A DNA stretch of 64,000 nt. It comes from Bog-756 sp963699345 (GTDB taxonomy: Bacteria > Actinomycetota > Acidimicrobiia > Acidimicrobiales > RAAP-2). Under the pieces are notes generated by a model. It did not search any database. It was not told the DNA's origin and saw nothing but the letters and a program-made list of their open reading frames with translations. The stretch covers positions 930,001 through 994,000 of the forward strand of contig CAVOTL010000005.1 of NCBI GenBank assembly GCA_963699345.1, read 5' to 3'. Position numbers and translations under genes: made by a program. Positions 27,082-35,903 of the stretch are shown piece after piece. The first letter of the stretch is position 1. Each line of letters opens with the position of its first letter.

Positions 27082-29046
27082 ATGGCGATGAGCGGACACG
27101 GCATGGGTGGGGGCGGCGGCCAGTACGGCTCGGTCATGCGCTCGATGCGCCGGGACGACTCGGTCAAGGGCCAACGGGTCACCAAGGGCACCGCCCGACG
27201 GATGATCCGCTTCGCCCGTCCCTACCGGGCCATCCTGACCTGGTTCCTGGTCCTGGTGATCATCGACGCCTTCGTCGGGATCGTCAATCCGCTGCTGTTC
27301 CGGTCGATCATCAACAGCCTCACGAGCGGCCACCCCGACAAGCGCCTCATCGTCACGCTGGCGGTGGTCGCCGCCCTGATCGCCGTCATCGACACCGGAC
27401 TGTCCATCGGCATCCGCTACGTGTCGGCGTCGGTCGGCGAGGGACTCATCTACGACATGCGGTCCAAGGTGTTCGAGCACATCCAGAAGATGCCCATCGC
27501 CTTCTTCACCCGGACCCAGACCGGGGCGCTGATCAGCCGGTTGAACAACGACGTCATCGGCGCCCAGCAGGCGTTCACCGACACCCTGTCGTCGATCGTC
27601 TCCAACCTGATCAGCGTCACCCTGGTGCTCATCGTGATGTTCCTGCTGTCGTGGCAGATCACCCTGATCAGCCTCGTCATCCTGCCCGTCTTCGTGATCC
27701 CGGCCAAGCGGGTGGGCCGCCGGCTCTCGGTCATCACCCGCGAGTCCTACGCCATCAACGCCGAGATGAACAACACGATGAACGAACGCTTCAACGTGTC
27801 CGGCGCCCTGCTGGTCAAGCTGTTCGGCCGGCCCGCCGAGGAGTTGGGCACCTTCGAGGCCCGCGCCGGGCGCGTCCGAGACATCGGCGTCACCCAGGCC
27901 ATGTACGCGCGCTTCTTCATCGCCGCCCTCAGCCTGACGGCCGCGCTGGCCACCGCCGTCGTCTACGGCTGGGGTGGGGTCCAGGCCATCGACGGGGCCC
28001 TGACCGTCGGCACGGTGGTGGCCCTGGCCGCCTACCTCACCCGGCTCTACGCACCCCTCACGGCCCTGTCCAACGTGCAGATCGACGTGATGACGGCCCT
28101 GGTCTCCTTCGACCGGGTGTTCGAGGTCCTCGACCTCGAGCCCATGATCGTCGACGCCCCCGACGCCCGGCCGGTGCCCGCGGGACCGGCCACCATCGAG
28201 TACGACCACGTCGACTTCCGCTACCCCACCGCCGAAGAGGTGTCCCTCGCCTCCCTGGAGTCGGTGGCCGTCCTCGACACCACGGTGTCGAGCCAGGTCC
28301 TCCACGACGTCTCCTTCACCGTCGAGCCCGGCCAGATGGTGGCCCTGGTCGGACCCTCCGGCGCGGGCAAGACCACCATCAGCCAGCTGCTGCCCCGGCT
28401 CTACGACGTGACCGCCGGGGCGATCCGAATCAACGGACTGGACATCCGACACGCCACCCAGGAGTCTCTGGCCGCCACGGTGGGGGTGGTGACCCAGGAC
28501 GCCCACCTCTTCCACGAGACGATCCGGGGCAACCTCCTCTACGCCCGCCCCGAGGCCACCGAGGCCGAGCTGGCGTCGGCGCTGGCCGGCGCGCAGATCG
28601 CCACCATGGTCGACTCGCTGCCCGACGGGTTGGACACCGTGGTGGGTGACCGCGGCTACCGGCTGTCGGGTGGGGAGAAGCAGCGGCTGGCCATCGCCCG
28701 GCTGCTGCTGAAGGCCCCCGAGATCGTCGTGCTGGACGAGGCGACCGCCCACCTCGACAGCGAGTCCGAGGCGGCCGTCCAGCTCGCCCTCGCCACGGCC
28801 CTGGAGGGGCGCACCTCGCTGGTCATCGCCCACCGGCTGTCGACCGTGCGGGAGGCCGACAAGATCCTGGTGCTCCACCACGGTCACGTCGTCGAGGAGG
28901 GGCGCCACGAGGACCTGCTCGCCGCCGGCGGCCAGTACGCGGAGCTCTACCGGATCCAGTTCGAGGGCCAGGACGCCGACACGGGCTGGCCCGCCGACGA
29001 GACGGCGGACGCCGAGTTCACCACCGACATCCGGGAGGTCCTGTGA
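27082..29046 (+). CDS. ABC transporter, fused membrane and ATPase domains (exporter type)
   Basis: The 654-residue half-transporter has six predicted membrane helices (about residues 50-330), then one ATPase domain with Walker A GPSGAGKTT, signature LSGGEKQR and Walker B VVLDEATAHLD. Such MsbA/LmrA-like exporters act as homodimers or with a second half-transporter. An unusual ATP-site-proximal insert, PTAEEVSLASLESVAVLDTTVS in two parts, precedes the Walker A strand. The N-terminus is glycine-rich and soluble. The substrate is unknown. Its stop overlaps the GTG start of the next gene (GTGA). Confidence 0.92.
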   Translation: MAMSGHGMGGGGGQYGSVMRSMRRDDSVKGQRVTKGTARRMIRFARPYRAILTWFLVLVIIDAFVGIVNPLLFRSIINSLTSGHPDKRLIVTLAVVAALIAVIDTGLSIGIRYVSASVGEGLIYDMRSKVFEHIQKMPIAFFTRTQTGALISRLNNDVIGAQQAFTDTLSSIVSNLISVTLVLIVMFLLSWQITLISLVILPVFVIPAKRVGRRLSVITRESYAINAEMNNTMNERFNVSGALLVKLFGRPAEELGTFEARAGRVRDIGVTQAMYARFFIAALSLTAALATAVVYGWGGVQAIDGALTVGTVVALAAYLTRLYAPLTALSNVQIDVMTALVSFDRVFEVLDLEPMIVDAPDARPVPAGPATIEYDHVDFRYPTAEEVSLASLESVAVLDTTVSSQVLHDVSFTVEPGQMVALVGPSGAGKTTISQLLPRLYDVTAGAIRINGLDIRHATQESLAATVGVVTQDAHLFHETIRGNLLYARPEATEAELASALAGAQIATMVDSLPDGLDTVVGDRGYRLSGGEKQRLAIARLLLKAPEIVVLDEATAHLDSESEAAVQLALATALEGRTSLVIAHRLSTVREADKILVLHHGHVVEEGRHEDLLAAGGQYAELYRIQFEGQDADTGWPADETADAEFTTDIREVL

Positions 29047-29519
29047 CGACGGACGACGGATCGATCACGGTGCGGCCAATCGGCCGGGTGGTGGGAGGCC
29101 GCCAGGAGGCCGTCGACGACCGGTGGGACGCCGAGACGTGCACCATCGAACTCGACCCGGACCGGCTCGAGGCCGGGGCGACCGACGGCCTCGCCGACTT
29201 CTCCCACGTCGAGGTGGTGTTCTGCTTCGACCGGGTCGACGAGGACACCGTCTGTCGGGGCACCCGCCACCCTCGGGGCCGCACCGACTGGCCCTCGGTC
29301 GGGATCCTGGCGCAACGGGCCAAGGACCGCCCCAACCGCATCGGGGTGACGACGTGCCGCCTGGTCGCCGTCCGTCCCTTCGCCCTGGAGGTCACCGGCC
29401 TCGACGCCGTCGACGGGACGCCGGTGCTCGACGTCAAGCCCTATCTGGCCGAGTTCGGCCCCCGGGGTGGGGTGCGCCAGCCGGCGTGGTCGACCGAGCT
29501 CATGGCCGGGTACTGGTAG
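29043..29519 (+). CDS. TrmO/YaeB-like (TsaA domain) tRNA N6-methyladenosine methyltransferase
   Basis: The 158-residue product is a TsaA/UPF0066 beta-barrel: PIGRVVGG near the start, FSHVEVVFCFDRV, the RHPRGRTDWPSVGILAQRAKDRPNRIG core in two parts, and LDVKPYLAEF. Enzymes of this family methylate t6A37 in tRNA-Thr using S-adenosylmethionine, though short actinobacterial members may differ. GTG 29043 overlaps the ABC transporter stop, so coupled translation is likely. Confidence 0.85.
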   Translation: MTTDDGSITVRPIGRVVGGRQEAVDDRWDAETCTIELDPDRLEAGATDGLADFSHVEVVFCFDRVDEDTVCRGTRHPRGRTDWPSVGILAQRAKDRPNRIGVTTCRLVAVRPFALEVTGLDAVDGTPVLDVKPYLAEFGPRGGVRQPAWSTELMAGYW

Positions 29520-29583
29520 GTCCGGGCGTCCCCCGACCGGCCGCGGGCGGAAGGTGGGGTCGGGCGGCCGTGGGGCCGGCGGC

Positions 29584-29793
29584 TCACTCCGGGGCGAGCG
29601 TCTTGCGGACGGCCTCGGCACTCGAGGCCAGGGCGTCCTTGCTGCAGGCGGTCGACACGCCGGCGATGGAGACGGCCATGGGAGGAGCGGCCGGATCCGT
29701 GGTGGGCCCGGGCTCGGCGCCCGCCGCCTCCACCATGCCGAGTCGCTTCCGGCTCCGACGGGTGTCCGTCCCGGTGGTGTCCCCTGCTCCCAT
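29584..29793 (-). CDS. small hypothetical protein
   Basis: A 69-residue frame begins at ATG 29793. The product is polar, with a basic patch TRRSRKRLG, an acidic proline-rich middle and a single cysteine in VSTACSKDALAS. No domain is recognised. It lies between TrmO and the MFS gene on the opposite strand, and its codon use resembles coding sequence only weakly, so it may be spurious. Confidence 0.35.
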   Translation of the reverse strand: MGAGDTTGTDTRRSRKRLGMVEAAGAEPGPTTDPAAPPMAVSIAGVSTACSKDALASSAEAVRKTLAPE

Positions 29794-29942
29794 GTCCGTC
29801 CAGTGTACCGACCCCGGTGCGTTCGGTGGGGGCATGTGTGTTTCGCCGACGTGAACTCTGGGGACGCCGGGGGGTGCGGCGCGGCGGCCGCCGGCGTCGG
29901 AGCCCGGGCGGCGCCGGACGGCCCAACCGCTACCGTTGACGG

Positions 29943-31241
29943 GTGGCCGCCCTCTTCGCCGACATCTCGCCACTGCGCCGCTCGCGCAACTTCCGACGCC
30001 TCTGGTCGGGCCAGACGATCTCGGCCATGGGCAGCCAGCTCACCCTGGTGGCCCTCGCCTACCAGACCTTCCATCTGACCCACTCCACGTTCATGGTGGG
30101 TCTCCTCGGGTTCATCGGGTTGATCCCCCTGCTCGCCGGGGCGCTCTGGGGCGGGACGCTGGCCGACGCCTGGGACCGCCGTCGGGTCCTCACCCTGACC
30201 CAGACGGCCATGGCCGTGGCCGTGGGCGGACTCGCCCTCAACGCCTCGCTCGACCGTCCCCGGATCTGGGTGCTGTTCGTGTGCGCCGCCGCCAGTGCCG
30301 GGTTCCAGGGCATCGACTGGCCGGCCCGCCGGGCCGCCCTCCCCGTGCTGGTGGAGGCGGACGACGTCACCGCCGCGGTCACCCTCCAGACCACCACGAT
30401 GGCCCTGTCCATGGTCGTCGGTCCCGCGCTGGGCGGGGTGCTGATCGCCCGGCTCGGCCTCACGCCGGTCTACCTGATCGACGTCGCCTCCTTCGCCGTC
30501 TCGTTGACCGTGGTGCGCCTGCTGCCCCGGCTCGTCCCCCGGGGGGGTGGCACTCCGATGGGCCTGCGGTCGATGGCCGAGGGCTTCCGCCACCTGAAGA
30601 GCGAACGCCTCCTGTCGGCCACCTACTGGATCGACCTCAACGCCATGATCTTCGGCATGCCCCGTGCCGTCTTCCCCGCCCTCGCCGTCCACCTCTACGG
30701 TGGCGGGGCGGGCGTGGTGGGCCTGCTCTACGCCGCCCCCGGGGCCGGGGCGCTGGTGGGGTCCCTGTTCACCGGGTGGACGGCCCGCATCCGTCACCAG
30801 GGCCGGGCCATCGCCGCCTGCGTCGCGGTCTGGGGTGGGACCATCGCCGTCGTGGGCCTCGTCCCCGTCCTGTGGGTGGGCCTGGCCCTGTTGGCGGTGG
30901 CCGGCGGCGCCGACGTGATCTCGGCGGTCTTCCGCCAGAACGTGCAGCAACGGGCCGTCCCCGACCACCTCCAGGGGCGCCTGTCGGGCACCTTCTTCGC
31001 GGTGGTGGCGGGCGGGCCCCGCCTCGGCGACCTCGAGACCGGGGTGGCCGCGGCCATCGGTGGCCCCGAGTTCGCCGTGTGGTCGGGCGGTCTGGCCTGC
31101 GTCATCGGGGTCGGCGTCCTGCTGTGGCGGGTGCCCGAACTGTGGGCCGACGCCGGAGGGGGACAGCCACTCGACGCCGCGGCCACCGAGGAGGCCGTGT
31201 CCGAGGCCATCACCGAACTGGGCGAGGGCGAGCCCTTCTGA
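29943..31241 (+). CDS. MFS transporter, EntS/enterobactin-exporter-like
   Basis: The 432-residue protein has about 12 membrane segments and the N-terminal pattern of the MFS_3/EntS group (SPLRRSRNFRRLWSGQTISAMGSQL), with a GLIPLLAGALWGGTLADAWDRRR loop in place of the classical MFS A motif. Relatives export siderophores or drugs, but specificity cannot be read from sequence. The start is GTG 29943. The last residues are acidic. An iron permease gene lies about 1 kb further on but on the other strand. Confidence 0.88.
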   Translation: MAALFADISPLRRSRNFRRLWSGQTISAMGSQLTLVALAYQTFHLTHSTFMVGLLGFIGLIPLLAGALWGGTLADAWDRRRVLTLTQTAMAVAVGGLALNASLDRPRIWVLFVCAAASAGFQGIDWPARRAALPVLVEADDVTAAVTLQTTTMALSMVVGPALGGVLIARLGLTPVYLIDVASFAVSLTVVRLLPRLVPRGGGTPMGLRSMAEGFRHLKSERLLSATYWIDLNAMIFGMPRAVFPALAVHLYGGGAGVVGLLYAAPGAGALVGSLFTGWTARIRHQGRAIAACVAVWGGTIAVVGLVPVLWVGLALLAVAGGADVISAVFRQNVQQRAVPDHLQGRLSGTFFAVVAGGPRLGDLETGVAAAIGGPEFAVWSGGLACVIGVGVLLWRVPELWADAGGGQPLDAAATEEAVSEAITELGEGEPF

Positions 31242-31304
31242 CCGGTGCCGGGCGCCGATCGTCCGCCGGGGCTCCCCCCGGTGGGACCGCGGGCGGCGGT
31301 CGGG

Positions 31305-32206
31305 TCAGGCCGGGCCGGCCCGGGCGATCAGCTCCTCGCTGACGTCCCACAGCCGGGCGGCGGCCGCTTCGTCCCGGGCGTTGGACGACGGCCGCTTCGG
31401 CCGGCATTTGGCGAAGTAGGTGCCGGTCACCCCGGCCACGTCGGGCGACGAGCACAGGTAGACCGAGGTCCGGGCCCCTTGTTCAGGGGAGAGGCTGATC
31501 GGCAGGCGGGCGAAGATCTCGATGCCCCAGGCCATGAAGCCGTTCGTATCGCCGTCGCGGGCGTAGCCGGTGGCGACCGAGCCGGGGTGCAGCGAGTTGG
31601 CCGTCACCCCGGTGCCCGCCAGCCGCTTGGCCAGTTGGGTGGTGAAGAGGATGTTGGCCAACTTGCTCCGGCCGTAGACCTTCATCGCCTTGTAGTCCCG
31701 CTCGGCCATGAGGTCGTCGAACTCCATGCCCCGGCGGGCGAAGCTGTGGGCCGTCGAGGCCACGTTGACGATGCGCGCCGGGCCGGTGCCGACGCCTTCA
31801 AGCGGTCGAGCAGCAGCTCGGTGAGGAGGAACGGCCCGAGGTGGTTGATGGCGAACGTCGCCTCGTAGCCGTCGGCGCTGAGCGTGCGCTCGGAGAGGAT
31901 GAGGCCGGCGTTGTTGAGCAGGACGTCGATGCGGGGGCAGCGGTCGAGCAGGTCGGCCGCCCCCGCCCGGACCGAGGCCAGATCGGCCAGGTCGAACACC
32001 GACAGCTCCACGGCGTCGGACCCGCTGGCCGCGGCGATGTCGGCACGGGCGGCCACGCCCCGGGACTCGTTGCGGGCCGTGATCACCACCCGGGCACCGG
32101 CCGTCGCCAGGGCCACGGCGGCGGCCTTGCCGATGCCGGAGTTCCCCCCGGTGATCACGACGGTGGAGCCGTCCATCCGGGGGACGTCGGGGGCCTTCGA
32201 GCGCAT
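31305..32206 (-). CDS. short-chain dehydrogenase (retinol-dehydrogenase-like), frameshifted
   Basis: The N-terminal half (MDGSTVVITGGNSGIGKAAAV, then CPRIDVLLNNAGL and YEATFAINHLGPFLLTELLL) and the C-terminal half (VYGRSKLANILFTTQLAKRL with the Y-x3-K pair, SLHPGSVATGYARD) together make one SDR of about 300 residues. They are in different frames joined at about 31775-31790, where one base is missing or two (GC) are extra in CCCGGCGCGCATCG. ATG 32206 gives a short leader before the Rossmann strand. The substrate is unknown; this subgroup acts on lipophilic alcohols and ketones. Confidence 0.82.
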
Positions 32207-32279
32207 GGTGGTCCTGACCGGTCGGGAGACGGCCCGGCGGTCGGGCCCCCGCCGACGGTAGCGCCTGGGCCCGGCCCGG

Positions 32280-33263
32280 TCAGGCCTGGGGTTGTGGGTG
32301 GGGGACGACGCCGGGGGTGGCGGCACCCGGTGCCGGCGCCAGGGGTGGCGTCGTGGCCTCCGCCCCGACGCCCCGGGTGTCCGCGACCGCCGGGACCCCG
32401 GCGCCCGGTGCCGTCGCCTTCCGGGCCGCACCCTGCTTCTTGCGTCCGAGGAGGATGAAGGCCGTGGTGGCCACGATCAGGTAGACGGCCCACACGATGA
32501 ACTGCAGCACCGTGGGCTGGTCGGCGTAGCCGAGCAGGCTGTGGAAGACGTCGCCGATCGAACTGTCCTCGCTCAGATAGCTGCTGGTGTTCCACATCAC
32601 GTGGTCCAGGAAGGGGAGCCAGCCCAGCTGCTGCATGTTCTCCACCGCATCGGCCAGCAGGCCGGCGGCGAACACCATCAGGACGATGCCGATCACCCGG
32701 AAGAAGATGCCGAGATTGAGTCGGCGACCCAGTTTGAAGATCACGTAGGCGATGGCCAGGGCCAGGGCCAGCCCGAGGAGGGCGCCGAACAGGAGGCCGT
32801 GACCGTGGGACGTCGTGGGGGCCTGCGACGAGGAGGCGAACACGATGGCGAGGGTGAACACCATGGTCTCGAGGCCCTCACGACCCACCGCCTGGAACGC
32901 CAGCAGGCCCAGGCCCCACCGGGTGCGACCCTCCAGCGCCTCCTCGGAACGTCGCTGCAGCTCGTCCCGCATGGTGCGACTGTGCTTCTGCATCCAGAAG
33001 GTCATGTAGGTGAGGACGGTGGCGGCCAGCAGGAAGGTGATCGTCTCGAAGATGGTCTGCACCGTCGAGCCCTCGTACTGGTGGATGAGGCTGTAGGCGG
33101 CGATCCCACCCCCGAGCACCAGCACGAGGGCGGCGCCGACGCCGATGAAGATGTCGCGGAAGTGGCGGCGCTGCCCGATCTGGTCGAGGTACGACAGGAG
33201 GATGGCCACGATCATGCTGGCCTCCACCCCCTCGCGCAGGAAGATCACGAAGGTCGGGATCAT
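32280..33263 (-). CDS. FTR1/EfeU-family iron permease
   Basis: The 327-residue membrane protein has about seven hydrophobic helices and both REGxE iron-binding motifs: FLREGVEASMIV in the first helix and GREGLETMVF in the fourth. It should import ferric iron. No EfeO or EfeB partner is encoded in the window, so it may act alone or with distant genes. ATG 33263 gives the usual family start (MIPTFVIFLREG); GTG 33275 is an alternative. An alanine/proline-rich tail follows the last helix. An IdeR/DtxR-type box upstream implies repression when iron is plentiful. Confidence 0.9.
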   Translation of the reverse strand: MIPTFVIFLREGVEASMIVAILLSYLDQIGQRRHFRDIFIGVGAALVLVLGGGIAAYSLIHQYEGSTVQTIFETITFLLAATVLTYMTFWMQKHSRTMRDELQRRSEEALEGRTRWGLGLLAFQAVGREGLETMVFTLAIVFASSSQAPTTSHGHGLLFGALLGLALALAIAYVIFKLGRRLNLGIFFRVIGIVLMVFAAGLLADAVENMQQLGWLPFLDHVMWNTSSYLSEDSSIGDVFHSLLGYADQPTVLQFIVWAVYLIVATTAFILLGRKKQGAARKATAPGAGVPAVADTRGVGAEATTPPLAPAPGAATPGVVPHPQPQA

Positions 33264-33294
33264 CCGGCCAACCACCGAAGGTGCGGCGACGTCA

Positions 33295-33313
33295 TGGAGT
33301 TAGGCTGACCTAA
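33295..33313. promoter_or_regulatory. IdeR/DtxR iron box upstream of the FTR1 permease
   Basis: The 19-base stretch matches the DtxR/IdeR consensus TTAGGTTAGGCTAACCTAA at 15 positions and contains perfect half sites TTAGG (33300-33304) and CCTAA (33309-33313). It lies about 32 bases upstream of the permease start, where a bound repressor would block transcription. The operator-gene pairing (iron box, iron importer) makes chance unlikely. Confidence 0.72.
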
Positions 33314-33364
33314 TTCTTTCGGCCTGTCAACCCTTGGCCCGGGTCGGGGCCGGCGCCCGGGATG

Positions 33365-33919
33365 TCAGCCGGCCGGGTGGAGGGTGTTGTGGTCGGTGTG
33401 GGGCAACAGGTCGGGGAACTCGGTCATACGCAGCATGGTCGTCTCCTCGTAGGACCAGGAGCCGTCGTCGCCGAGCGTCACGGTCGACTCGAAGCTGACC
33501 GAACTGGCGTTGGCCGACAGGTAGGTGTTCTCGCCGATGGAGTACCGGGTGTCGCCCACCGCCGCCCGCAGCGTGAAGGAGGTGGCGTCGGCCGTCGCCG
33601 TGCCCCCCGCCAGGACGGCGATACCCCGGGGGACGGCGAAGGCGCGGAGGAGCTCGCCGGTGGCGCCGTCCCACAGCCAGTAGCCGACCTCGGTGTGGAA
33701 CGGGTTCTCCTCTTCCCCCCGCCACATGGCGGTCTTGTAGTCGAGCCCGTAGAGGTGCTGGCTGCCGTTGTCGACCGGTCCGAACGGCTTGAAGGAGACC
33801 TTCTCCAGGTACGGGGTGGCGACGACCTCACCCCGGGCGTGCGAGAAGGAACTGTCGAGGCCGCCCTCGCCCTCCCACTCGCCGATCAACGCCTCGAGCG
33901 GTCCCCATTCGTTCGCCAT
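33365..33919 (-). CDS. nitrobindin-like heme-binding beta-barrel protein
   Basis: The 184-residue protein fits the nitrobindin/THAP4-C-like family: the GxWxGxG-type motif LIGEWEGEGG near the N-terminus, EVGYWLWDGATGELLRAF, and a beta-strand pattern throughout. Family members bind heme b through a C-terminal histidine and react with nitric oxide or peroxynitrite. Several histidines lie at the C-terminus (LLPHTDHNTLHPAG), but which one would ligate heme is unclear. ATG 33919 is the likely start; an upstream ATG would add a basic 15-residue extension. Confidence 0.8.
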   Translation of the reverse strand: MANEWGPLEALIGEWEGEGGLDSSFSHARGEVVATPYLEKVSFKPFGPVDNGSQHLYGLDYKTAMWRGEEENPFHTEVGYWLWDGATGELLRAFAVPRGIAVLAGGTATADATSFTLRAAVGDTRYSIGENTYLSANASSVSFESTVTLGDDGSWSYEETTMLRMTEFPDLLPHTDHNTLHPAG

Positions 33920-34140
33920 GTCGTCATCCCGTTTCTTCCGGTGGATCGTTGCGGTGCCCATGGTAGGCGGTCGCTGTCCGACAGTGCGTCTGGCAGGTGC
34001 ACCGCGTCCGGGCCCCGGTGTGACCGGATCCGAGGCAGGCGGTAAACGGGAGGACGACGGCAACCTATTGATTCATTCAGGACGGACGATTTCAGACGCA
34101 TTTTCACAGGAATTTCGTGGGGAGGTTGGGACCTTCGGCC

Positions 34141-34170
34141 TTGTGCGGGTCACACCCCGGGCCTTACGAT
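34141..34170 (+). promoter_or_regulatory. candidate promoter for the riboswitch transcript
   Basis: TTGTGC (34141-34146) and TACGAT (34165-34170) are separated by 18 bases. Transcription from here would start near 34177, about 30 bases before the aptamer. Each hexamer is only a partial sigma-70 match, so the call rests mainly on position; the upstream 33920-34140 is AT-rich in parts and holds no convincing gene. Confidence 0.35.
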
Positions 34171-34206
34171 GGCATTAGGTCCAATGAAGTCGATGTACCG
34201 GACCGA

Positions 34207-34290
34207 ATGACGACAAATGGCAAACCCGCTGCGAGGCGGGGACGCAAAACCACGGGACTCTCCGAGTCAGCCGGGCTGCCGAATCAACTG
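34207..34290 (+). ncRNA. c-di-GMP-I (GEMM-I) riboswitch aptamer
   Basis: The core matches the class: GGCAAACC (34219-34226), a hairpin CCCGCT/GGCGGG (34225-34230 with 34235-34240) closed by the GNRA tetraloop GCGA, the conserved GACGCAAAACC (34241-34251), a second stem with GACTC/GAGTC (34256-34260 with 34264-34268) extended by CGG/CCG, then GGCTGCCGA. The known class has GGCAAACC, a GNRA hairpin, GACGCAAAGCC and a tetraloop-receptor arm in this order. I could not assign the outer P1 pairing by eye. It lies about 57 bases before the start of the secreted beta-helix gene. Confidence 0.8.
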
Positions 34291-34322
34291 TGCTGTTCGT
34301 GGCATGGCGGTGCGCCGGCCCG

Positions 34323-34345
34323 GCCCCTCGGAAGAAATGAGGGGC
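34323..34345 (+). promoter_or_regulatory. hairpin sequestering the ribosome binding site (likely expression platform)
   Basis: GCCCCTC (34323-34329) and GAGGGGC (34339-34345) form a perfect 7-bp stem with a 9-base loop. The right arm contains the GAGGGG Shine-Dalgarno sequence of the gene starting at ATG 34347. When this stem forms the ribosome site is hidden. There is no T-run after it, so control of translation is more likely than termination. How the aptamer switches it is not visible by eye. Confidence 0.65.
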
Positions 34346-34346
34346 A

Positions 34347-35853
34347 ATGGGCAGGAACCTGGATCGACGCGCACATGACGCAGTACCCGGGCGGACCCTC
34401 CGGCGCCACGGCATCGCCGTCGTCGCCGTCGGCGCCCTGGTCGTCCTGGGTACGGCCACCGGAGGCATCGCCGCCTCGTCCAACGGTGTCGCCGCCCCGG
34501 TCACCTCCGGTCGGGCGACGGTCGTCGCCGTCACCACCGTCGACGGCACCGGGTCACCGACCGCCGTCGGCCCGACCGGGCCGGTTCCGACGGGCCCGGC
34601 CCCGACGACCACCGTCCCCGTGACCCCGTCGACGACGACCACGACCACCGTGGGGCCGTCGACGACCACGACCACGGTCCCCTCCACCGCGACCACGACG
34701 GTGACCACGACGACCGCCCCGGTCCCGACGGCCCACGCGGTGGCGTCGGGCACCTCCCCGGCTCCCGGAGTGACGACCACGACGGTGGTGCCGGCCACGA
34801 CCCTTCCGGTCGTGACCCCGCAGGGCACCGGGTCGACCACGACGTCCACCACGGTGGCCACCGCCCCGGCCCGCCCGTCCATCGCCTCCAACTGCAGCAC
34901 GGACGTGTCCGCCGCCCTCGACGCCTACCTCGACGCGCTACCGGACGGTGCGGTCTTCACGTCGCCGGCCTCGGCCTGCTACCTGGTGGACGAGGGCGTC
35001 AACGTCGACCATCCCCTGGGGATCGTCGGCGGCACGTTCGAGGACGACGCCAGTGTCGTTCCCCCGCGGGTCCCGGGGCACGAGGCACCCAGCCTCCACC
35101 CCGTCATCCTGGTCAAGCTGACGTCGGACGTGACCATCGAGGACGTCCACCTGGTGGGGGCCAACGCCGCGGGTGGCTACCACCCCGCCCTGGTCGGCCA
35201 GTCGGGCATCGACGTACGGTCGTCGTCCGAGGTCACCATCTCCGATGTCACCACCCTCGACACCTTCGGTGACGGTCTGACCCTCGCCAATGCGGCGGGT
35301 GGCGGCAAGGACCGGAACATCACCGTCGACGGGCTCACCATCACCCGGTCCGGGCGCCAGGGTGTCACCCCGGCCTTCGTGGACGGAGCCACCTTCAGCC
35401 ACGTCGACATCGTGTCGCAGGCCGACAGCGCCTGGGACTTCGAGAGCGACCTCCCCCAGATGGGTACCGGCGACATCACGATCAGCGACTCCACCTGGAA
35501 GGGCCGGATCAACGTGATCGAGGGCCTCACGGGGCCCCTCACGTTCGACCACGACTCCAGCTCGGGGAGCTTCCTGCTGGACGACGCCACGGCCCTCCAG
35601 CCCGTCACGGTCTCCGACAGCACCATGCTCCTGCCGGCCGACGACGTCGGGTACCCCGTGTGCCGGCATCGTGCAGCACGGCGGCACGCTGACCTTCTCC
35701 CACGACGTCCTCGGCCGCGAGCCGTCACGCAAGGCGCCGACCGGCGCCGCGTGGTACGTGAACAAGTTCGGGAACCTGAACTTCGTCCACACGTCCGTCA
35801 TCGCCCCGCTCGGCTCCTCGAGCGGGGGCGCCGTGGTGACGATCACCAGGTAG
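34347..35853 (+). CDS. secreted right-handed beta-helix (pectate-lyase-like) protein with Thr/Val/Pro linker, frameshifted
   Basis: The N-terminus is basic and then hydrophobic (GIAVVAVGALVVLGTATGGIAA), a signal peptide or anchor. About 120 residues of low-complexity Thr/Val/Pro linker follow (34550-34870), then repeated short strands typical of parallel beta-helix proteins: VDHPLGIVGGTF, SDVTIEDVHLVGANA, GIDVRSSSEVTISDVT, RNITVDGLTITRSGRQG. The frame changes at about 35657: DDVGYP continues as CAGIVQHGGTLTFSHDVLG one base later, consistent with an extra G. The repaired protein has about 501 residues. A polysaccharide-binding or lyase role is plausible but no catalytic residues are identifiable. 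The gene is preceded by a c-di-GMP-I riboswitch, which would tie it to the motile/sessile switch. Confidence 0.8.
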
Positions 35854-35859
35854 GGCCCA

Positions 35860-35887
35860 CGGGTCCGGGACTCCGGTGCCGGACCCG
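35860..35887. terminator. hairpin between convergent genes
   Basis: CGGGTCCGG (35860-35868) pairs perfectly with CCGGACCCG (35879-35887) around a 10-base loop. It lies 6 bases after the beta-helix gene and 16 bases from the stop of the convergent hotdog gene, so it could serve both. No T-run is present. Confidence 0.5.
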
Positions 35888-35903
35888 GGCGGGACGTCCG
35901 GCC

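Noticed and set aside
26917..28908. 663-codon minus-strand frame opposite the ABC transporter
   Set aside because: The plus strand has intact Walker and signature motifs; the antisense product is composition-driven.
34117..34623. Plus-strand open frame covering the riboswitch region
   Set aside because: It lacks a ribosome site and overlaps the aptamer and the real gene in another frame.
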